Part shown: positions 49,211-54,300 of the stretch, in pieces
Position numbering within the stretch: position 1 is the first letter of the stretch
How the letters are laid out: each line of letters starts with the position of its first letter
NCBI RefSeq assembly: GCF_016461825.1
Contig: NZ_JAEMNU010000120.1
Coordinates: 12,833 to 67,132 of the forward strand
Direction: 5' to 3'
Length of the DNA stretch: 54,300 bases
DNA from: Rugamonas violacea
Lineage (GTDB): Bacteria; Pseudomonadota; Gammaproteobacteria; Burkholderiales; Burkholderiaceae_D
The notes under the pieces: model-generated
Told to the model about the DNA's origin: nothing
Database searches by the model: none
What the model saw: only the letters and a program-made list of their open reading frames with translations
Program-made: the position numbers and the translations under genes

Positions 49211-49789
49211 ATGACGATTTTGCTACTCGGTTTGATTCTTTTCCTCGGCACCCATTCAATCCGCATCGTCGCCGAACCCTGGCGCCAGCGCCAACTGGTG
49301 CGCCAGGGCCAAGCCGCCTGGAAGGGCGTGTTCAGCCTGGTATCGCTGCTCGGCTTCGGCCTGATCATCTGGGGTTTCGGCCTGGCGCGCCAACAGCCCG
49401 TGGTGCTGTGGCAGCCGCCGGTGTTCCTGCGCCACCTGAACGGTCTGTTCATGGTGGTCGCCTTCGTGCTGCTGGCCGCCACCTACGTACCGCGCAACCG
49501 CATCAAGGCCGCCGTCCACCATCCGATGATGTTGGCCACCAAGGTATGGGCCTTCGGCCACCTGCTGGCCAACGGCAAGGCGGCCGACGTGCTGCTGTTC
49601 GGCGCCTTCCTGTTGTGGGCGGCGTTGGCCTTCCGCGCCGCCCGTCAGCGCGACCGCGCCGCCGGCACCAGCTATCCGGCCGGCACCTTGAGCGGCACGC
49701 TGACGACCATCGCCGTCGGCCTGCTTGGCTTTGTGGTGTTCGCCTTTTGGCTGCATGGTGTGCTGATCGGCGTGCGGCCGTTCGGCTGA
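49211..49789 (+). CDS. NnrU family membrane protein
   Basis: 192 aa from ATG 49211. About five to six hydrophobic helices, beginning with TILLLGLILFLGTHSIRI, and the typical phrases LATKVWAFGHLLANGKAADV and HHPMM of the NnrU family, which is linked to denitrification and nitrosative metabolism in some bacteria. A TTGACA at 49112-49117 may be part of its promoter, though the -10 is poor. The gene stands alone here, so a nitrogen-oxide role is not shown by context. Confidence 0.9.
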   Translation: MTILLLGLILFLGTHSIRIVAEPWRQRQLVRQGQAAWKGVFSLVSLLGFGLIIWGFGLARQQPVVLWQPPVFLRHLNGLFMVVAFVLLAATYVPRNRIKAAVHHPMMLATKVWAFGHLLANGKAADVLLFGAFLLWAALAFRAARQRDRAAGTSYPAGTLSGTLTTIAVGLLGFVVFAFWLHGVLIGVRPFG

Positions 49790-49817
49790 GCCGTTGCGCG
49801 CCTACATGCGGATGCGC

Positions 49818-51095
49818 TTATGCCGGGGCGTCGGTGATGAGGATGGCGCGGAAGTCGTTGACGTTGGTCAGCGTCGGCCCGGTGACCACCGAGTCGCCGA
49901 GCGCCTGGAAGAAGCCGTGGCCGTCGTTGTTGTCCAGGCTGTCCTTGGGTCGCAAGCCCCGCGCCCAGGCGCGTTGCAGCGTGTCGGGCGCCAGATAGGC
50001 GCCGGCGATCTCCTCCAGGCCGTCGACGCCGTCGGTGTCGCCGGCCAGCGCGTGGGTGGCCGCCTGGCCGTCGAGCGCCACGCCCAAGGCCAGCAGAAAC
50101 TCCACATTGCGGCCGCCACGGCCATCGCCGCGCACCGTCACCGTGGTCTCGCCGCCGGACAGCAGCACGCACGGCGGCGTGAACGGCTGGCCGCGCTGCG
50201 CCACCTGTAGCGCGATGCCGGCCATGACCTTGCCGACGTCGCGCGCTTCCCCTTCGATGCTGTCGCCGAGGATGTGCGGCGTGACCCCGGCCGCGCGGGC
50301 CACCTGCGCCGCCGCCTCCAGCGCCATCTGCGGCGTGGCGATCAGATGCGTTTGCGTGTTGGCCAGGCGGGCGTCGTCCGGCTTGATCGACTCGCCGCGT
50401 CCGCTTTCCAGCACGGCGCGGATGCGCTCCGGCAGGACGATGCCGTAGCGGCGCACGATGGCCAGCGCGTCGTCGCAGGTGCTGGCGTCGCCGACCGTCG
50501 GGCCTGAGGCGATGTCGCTTGGGCGGTCGCCCGGCACGTCCGAAATCAACAAGGTGACCACCTTGGCCGGGAAGCAGGCGGCGGCCAGGCGGCCGCCCTT
50601 GACCGCCGACAGGTGGCGCCGCACGCAATTCATCTCGCCGATGCTGGCGCCGGATTTGAGCAGCTCGCGGTTGAGCGCCTGCTTGTCCTCCAGCGTGACG
50701 CCGAGCAGCGGCAGGGCCATAAGGGCCGAGCCGCCGCCGGAGATCAGGCAGAGCACGGTGTCGTCGGCGCTCAGGCCGCCGACCAGGGCGAGGATGCGCC
50801 GCGCCGCGTCCATGCCGGCGGCGTCCGGCACCGGATGGGCCGCCTCGACGATGCCGACGCGCTCGCAGGGCACGGCGTAACCGTAGCGCGTCACCACCAG
50901 GCCGGACAGCGGGCCGGGCCAGTTGTCCTCGACGGCGCGCGCCATCGCCGCCGAAGCCTTGCCGGCGCCGATGACGATCAGGCGGCCGCGCGGCGCTGGC
51001 GGCAGGTGGGGCGGCACGCAATGGGCCGGCTGCGCCGCCTCCACGGCGGCGTTGAACATCGCTTGCAGCAGCTGGCGCGGCGGGGTGGTGGACAT
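49818..51095 (-). CDS. Glycerate 2-kinase (DUF4147/MOFRL family)
   Basis: 425 aa from ATG 51095; an in-frame start at 51152 reads through the intergenic repeat side. RLIVIGAGKASAAMARAVED, LISGGGSALMALP, SDVPGDRPSDIASGPTVGD and the MOFRL end CVLLSGGETTVTVRGDGRGG, then NVEFLLALG and AGDTDGVDG, are the family signatures (GckA/TtuD). It phosphorylates D-glycerate to 2-phosphoglycerate using ATP. It follows an MFS transporter and a divergent CdaR-type regulator, so it probably ends a sugar-diacid or tartrate/glycerate pathway. Confidence 0.93.
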   Translation of the reverse strand: MSTTPPRQLLQAMFNAAVEAAQPAHCVPPHLPPAPRGRLIVIGAGKASAAMARAVEDNWPGPLSGLVVTRYGYAVPCERVGIVEAAHPVPDAAGMDAARRILALVGGLSADDTVLCLISGGGSALMALPLLGVTLEDKQALNRELLKSGASIGEMNCVRRHLSAVKGGRLAAACFPAKVVTLLISDVPGDRPSDIASGPTVGDASTCDDALAIVRRYGIVLPERIRAVLESGRGESIKPDDARLANTQTHLIATPQMALEAAAQVARAAGVTPHILGDSIEGEARDVGKVMAGIALQVAQRGQPFTPPCVLLSGGETTVTVRGDGRGGRNVEFLLALGVALDGQAATHALAGDTDGVDGLEEIAGAYLAPDTLQRAWARGLRPKDSLDNNDGHGFFQALGDSVVTGPTLTNVNDFRAILITDAPA

Positions 51096-51170
51096 GTTGG
51101 CGACTCTCAAAATTCTGCGGTTACTGAAGGCTGGGCCGGGGCGCGCGCGCAAAACCCAGCGGCAAATTCT

Positions 51171-51237
51171 AGGGTCAGACCCCGAGGGGTCTGACCCTGG
51201 CTTCCGCCCTTGGGTGGTTTTGCGCCACCAGAGCAGC
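51171..51237. repeat. Dispersed palindromic repeat, second copy
   Basis: A 13-bp perfect inverted repeat (AGGGTCAGACCCC, GA, GGGGTCTGACCCT; 51171-51198), then the complement of the AAAACCACCCAAGGGCG segment seen at 14490-14611. It lies between the MFS and glycerate kinase genes and may weaken read-through between them. Confidence 0.85.
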
Positions 51238-51240
51238 TAG

Positions 51241-52572
51241 CTAGCGGTTGACGATCTTGGCCGGCACGCGCATCACCAGCATCGCGCCAAGGAACAGCAC
51301 TGCGGAGAGTATATACAGCGCCAGGTCGGTGCTGCCGGTCTTGTCCTTGATCCAGCCGACCAGGAAGGGGCTGACGAAGCCGGCGATCTGGCCCAGCGAG
51401 TTGATCAGGGCCAAGCCGCCGGCCGCCGCCGCGCTGCCGAGGAAGGCGGCCGGCAGCGGCCAGAACATTGGCAAACTGGACAGCGCGCCCATGGTCGCCA
51501 GCGACAGGCCGACCAGGGCGACGACGGCGTTGCCGTGCGCCTGGGTGGCCAGCATCAGGCCGCACAAGCCCATCAACAGCGGGCCGCTCAGGTGCCAGCG
51601 GCGTTCCTTCTTCGCATCGGCCGAGCGGCCGACCCAGATCATGAAGACGCTGGCGCAGAAGTAGGGGATGGCGCTGATCCAGCCCACCGTCACCGCGCTC
51701 TGGAAGCCGAGCGACTTGACGATGGTCGGCAACCAGAAGTTGATCGCGTAGACGCCCATCTGGATGCAGAAATAGACCAGGCCGAGCATCCACACGTTCT
51801 TGTTGCGCAACACGCTGGCGAAGGTGTCGGCGGTGGCGTTGGTGGCGCGGCGCTTGCGCTCGTCGTCCTCCAGTTCCAGCAAAAGGAGTTCTTTTTCCTT
51901 TGGATTCAACCACTTGGCCTGGGTGATGCCGTCGTTGAGCAAGACGTAGACCAGCACGCCGAGCAGGATGGTGGGGATGCCTTGCAGCAGGAACATCCAC
52001 TGCCAGCCGGCCAGACCGCTGTGGCCGGCGAACGACTGCATCATCCAGCCCGACAGAGGGCTGCCCAGCACGCCGGAGATGGGGATGGCCGACATGAACA
52101 GGCCCATGATCCGGCCCCGGCGCGAGGCTGGATACCAATTGGTGAAGTACAACACGATGCCGGGGAAGAAGCCGGCCTCGAACACGCCGGTGATGAAGCG
52201 CAGCGTGTAAAAGGCTTCCGGCGTCTTGACGAACATCAAACAGGCGGAGGCCGCACCCCAGGCGATCATCAAGGTGCCGATGACCTTGCGCGCGCCCAGG
52301 CGGTGCAGCAGCAGATTGCTCGGCACGCCGCTGAGCACGTAGCCGATGAAGAAAATGCCGGCGCCGAGGCCGTAGACGGTTTCGCTCCATTTCAGCGCGT
52401 CCAGCATTTGCAGCTTGGCGAAGCCGACGTTGACCCGGTCCAGATAGTTGAAGAGGTAGCAAACGAAGATGAAGGGGATGAGGTGCAGCGTGACCTTCTT
52501 GTAGGCGTTTTCCAACACCGCCTGGTCCTGCGGCGCGTCCGGCAGCCGGTTCGCGTTCGATAGTGTGGCCAT
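51241..52572 (-). CDS. MFS transporter, anion:cation symporter (ACS) family
   Basis: 443 aa with about twelve transmembrane helices. IPFIFVCYLFNYLDRVNVGF at residues 32-51 and LRFITGVFEAGFFPGIVLYF are the standard signatures of the ACS family (GudP, TtuB, ExuT). Substrates are usually glucarate, galactarate, tartrate or related organic anions. Glycerate kinase downstream and CdaR divergent both support a sugar-diacid or tartrate substrate. Confidence 0.92.
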   Translation of the reverse strand: MATLSNANRLPDAPQDQAVLENAYKKVTLHLIPFIFVCYLFNYLDRVNVGFAKLQMLDALKWSETVYGLGAGIFFIGYVLSGVPSNLLLHRLGARKVIGTLMIAWGAASACLMFVKTPEAFYTLRFITGVFEAGFFPGIVLYFTNWYPASRRGRIMGLFMSAIPISGVLGSPLSGWMMQSFAGHSGLAGWQWMFLLQGIPTILLGVLVYVLLNDGITQAKWLNPKEKELLLLELEDDERKRRATNATADTFASVLRNKNVWMLGLVYFCIQMGVYAINFWLPTIVKSLGFQSAVTVGWISAIPYFCASVFMIWVGRSADAKKERRWHLSGPLLMGLCGLMLATQAHGNAVVALVGLSLATMGALSSLPMFWPLPAAFLGSAAAAGGLALINSLGQIAGFVSPFLVGWIKDKTGSTDLALYILSAVLFLGAMLVMRVPAKIVNR

Positions 52573-52644
52573 TTCTTGTCTCCTGATTTTGATTTATTTA
52601 AATATGGCGCGACCATCGTACAATCTGATGACGAAACAATCATC

Positions 52645-52698
52645 GTGCGGATGCATGGAAATTCAGGCTTTTGAATAGGTAATTTTTGTGCGGATGCA
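52645..52698. promoter_or_regulatory. Two GTGCGGATGCA direct repeats, candidate CdaR sites
   Basis: Identical 11-bp copies at 52645-52655 and 52688-52698, spaced 43 bp start to start (about four helical turns). They lie in the AT-rich divergent region between the MFS and CdaR genes. The spacing places both on one face of the helix, as expected for cooperative regulator binding. Confidence 0.6.
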
Positions 52699-52730
52699 CT
52701 ATTTTTATAAGCTGAGCGAGAGGGCGGGGC

Positions 52731-53885
52731 ATGGTGACGATAGCGGCGGCGTTGGCGGAGCAGATCGTCGGGCGGACGATGAAGATCATTCCCTTCAGCG
52801 TCAACGTGATGGACGGGCGCGGCGAAATCATCGCCAGCGGCAGCCCGGAGCGGGTCGGCGACCTGCACCCCGGAGCGCAACTGGCGCTGGCCCGGCAGGA
52901 CACGGTCGAGATCGACCAGGCGGCCACGTTCCGGCTGCCCGGCACCCGGGCCGGCATCAACCTGCCGCTGACGGTGCGCGGCGAGATCTGCGGCGTGGTC
53001 GGCCTGACCGGCGACCCCGACCAGGTGCGCCAGTTCGGCGAGCTGGTGCGGGTGACGGCGGAAATGATCCTGGAGCAGGCCCAGCTGATCGGCGAGTTGC
53101 AGCGCGAAAAGCGCTACCGCGAAGAGTTCGTGTTTCAGCTGGTCTACCGCACCGGCATTTCGGACGTCAGCATGCAGGCCTGGGCGGCGCGCCTGGGTGT
53201 CGACCTGCGCTTGCCCCGGGCCATGTTCGTGCTGGAGGTGCCGGACGTCAGCCATCGGCTGGATCTGGTGCTGAGCCAGCTGCACCAGGTGCAGTCCGAG
53301 CTGGCCGGCCGTTGGCCCGAGCTGCTGACGGCGATGATCTCGCCGGGCGAGCTGGTGATGCTGGAGCCGTTCGTGGTGGCGGGCGCGCAGATGTCACGCG
53401 CGCAGCAGGCGCAGCAACGGCTGCAGGAGCTGAACCGGGTGGCGCAGCACGCGCTTAAATTCCCGTCCACCTTGTCGATGGGCGTCGCCTTGCCGGGGCT
53501 GGACGGCGCCGCCGCGTCCTACGAGTCGGCGCGCCAGGTGAGCCGGGTGGGGCGCTTGAGGACGCCCGAGCAGCAGCTGTTTTCCTACTTCGAACTGAGC
53601 TTGCCGGTGTTGTTGTCCGGCTTGGAGTCCGGCTGGCAGGGCGAGCAGCTAAGGCAGACCTTGTTCAAACTGAAAGCCTATGACCGCAAGGCCGGCACGC
53701 TGATGAAGACGCTGGCGGTCTGGTTCCGCCACAACAACCACGCCATCGAGACGGCCAAGGCGATGCATATCCACCGCAACACGCTGGATTATCGCCTGCA
53801 AAAGATCGGCGAGCTGACCGGGCTGGATTTGGCTGATACGGATGACCGGTTGTTGCTGTATGTTGCGTTGCAGTTGAGCGAGTGA
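52731..53885 (+). CDS. cdaR: CdaR-family sugar diacid regulator
   Basis: 384 aa. The N-terminal sugar-diacid recognition domain (MKIIPFSVNVMDGRGEIIAS, RLPGTRAGINLPLTV, GEICGVVGLTGDP) and the C-terminal PucR-type HTH (WFRHNNHAIETAKAMHIHRN, then DYRLQKIGELTGL) match E. coli CdaR in order and length. CdaR activates galactarate, glucarate and glycerate genes when it senses a diacid. It is divergent from the MFS transporter and glycerate kinase genes, which are its likely targets. Confidence 0.92.
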   Translation: MVTIAAALAEQIVGRTMKIIPFSVNVMDGRGEIIASGSPERVGDLHPGAQLALARQDTVEIDQAATFRLPGTRAGINLPLTVRGEICGVVGLTGDPDQVRQFGELVRVTAEMILEQAQLIGELQREKRYREEFVFQLVYRTGISDVSMQAWAARLGVDLRLPRAMFVLEVPDVSHRLDLVLSQLHQVQSELAGRWPELLTAMISPGELVMLEPFVVAGAQMSRAQQAQQRLQELNRVAQHALKFPSTLSMGVALPGLDGAAASYESARQVSRVGRLRTPEQQLFSYFELSLPVLLSGLESGWQGEQLRQTLFKLKAYDRKAGTLMKTLAVWFRHNNHAIETAKAMHIHRNTLDYRLQKIGELTGLDLADTDDRLLLYVALQLSE

Positions 53886-53929
53886 GTTGAGTTGAGCTGT
53901 TTTTGGCGCCGTCAAATAGCCGCTAAATC

Positions 53930-53956
53930 GTCGTTCTCGCGAAGGCGGGAACCCAT
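53930..53956. repeat. Half copy of the TCGTTCC intergenic repeat
   Basis: GTCGTTCTCGCGAAGGCGGGAACCCAT matches the outer part of the elements at 17340 and 47520. Only one arm is seen, so it is a partial copy. Confidence 0.6.
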
Positions 53957-54030
53957 ACAGGCGTATGTTGTGAATCGCAGATTCAAATTTACTTATCGCT
54001 ATCGATAAATTAAATCACCCTTTTCACGAT

Positions 54031-54270
54031 ATGGTTTTGCTAAACGTAAACGGCAAAAAACGCCCAATAGCGGAAGTTAAAAAAATAAAAACTAATTATC
54101 TCGCATTGCACCTTGGGGGTAGGTCATCGCAACCCATATTTATTATTTTCCAAGATAGAGCCGCCAACAAAATTCCCCATGGTGAACGATTTCAATTGAT
54201 TGAAAAATGCTGTGGTCAAGTAATTTCGGACACGACGATAGGTTGGCGTGCTGCCATTTTCCGTTCGTAG
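54031..54270 (+). CDS. Possible small hypothetical protein in AT-rich tail
   Basis: 79 aa, starting MVLLNVNGKKRPIAEVKKIK. There is no ribosome site before the ATG at 54031 and no recognised family. The base composition from about 53970 to 54270 is far lower in GC than the rest of the window, which points to acquired or decaying DNA. If it is not a gene, 53886-54300 holds only the half repeat at 53930 and no other feature that I can see. Confidence 0.35.
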   Translation: MVLLNVNGKKRPIAEVKKIKTNYLALHLGGRSSQPIFIIFQDRAANKIPHGERFQLIEKCCGQVISDTTIGWRAAIFRS

Positions 54271-54300
54271 ACGGTGGGCGACAGATTGCCCAATGCTGAA

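Overview
The window is GC-rich (roughly two thirds GC by eye) chromosomal DNA from a Gram-negative bacterium. The protein families, codon use and short palindromic repeats resemble Betaproteobacteria of the Oxalobacteraceae (Massilia, Duganella or Janthinobacterium type). That placement is an inference from style, not from a marker gene. No rRNA, tRNA, CRISPR array, insertion sequence or phage module was recognised.

Layout. (1) 81-1276: two small leftward envelope genes. (2) 1481-14489: a tight rightward operon with a very long penicillin-binding-protein-like transpeptidase, an HTH-tailed protein, a possible anti-sigma-like partner, a possible SPFH-like protein, a protein resembling two Lon-protease-type (S16) domains, an SPFH/zinc-ribbon coiled-coil protein, and a Ser/Thr kinase fused to a SUMF1-type domain. 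(3) 14632-20693: ordinary accessory genes (LysR, DUF1330, OsmC, pirin, methyltransferase, DUF4386, NTF2-like) plus a lower-GC HNH toxin-like gene. (4) 20799-35355: a leftward signalling operon with three vWA (TerY-like) proteins, a PP2C phosphatase, two kinases, an FHA-like/SEDS (RodA/FtsW) fusion, an FHA-like protein, a membrane SH3b protein, a second PP2C and a Cys-rich FHA protein. (5) 35603-44638: the divergent rightward Ter operon with TerD, TerD, an AIM24-like protein, TerD, ATP-grasp, PRTase-TRSP, HAD phosphatase, PRTase-PELOTA, a CitE-like lyase and a TerA-like double TerD protein, ending in a strong terminator. (6) 44740-54300: mostly routine genes (glycine-zipper protein, GNAT, M28 peptidase, MBL hydrolase, NnrU) and a CdaR-type regulon with an MFS transporter and a glycerate kinase.

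How it may work together. Regions 2, 4 and 5 look like one large system. Together they hold every part of the actinobacterial cell-wall phospho-signalling set (Hanks kinase, PP2C, FHA readers, RodA-like SEDS polymerase, PBP transpeptidase), placed beside a complete Ter metal-stress and nucleoside-like-metabolite module. My inference is a phospho-regulated envelope stress system: TerD and vWA proteins sense or scaffold, kinases and phosphatases set phospho-Thr marks, FHA domains read them, and a dedicated SEDS-PBP pair acts on peptidoglycan. TerC and TerB were not found in the window.

The most unusual individual items are the Lon-like duplicated domain at 8428-9705, the FHA-SEDS fusion at 25791-28349, the shared proline-rich tails of two vWA proteins, a 22-bp minisatellite inside a palindromic repeat at 47520-47709, and the HNH toxin-like gene at 18314-19186.
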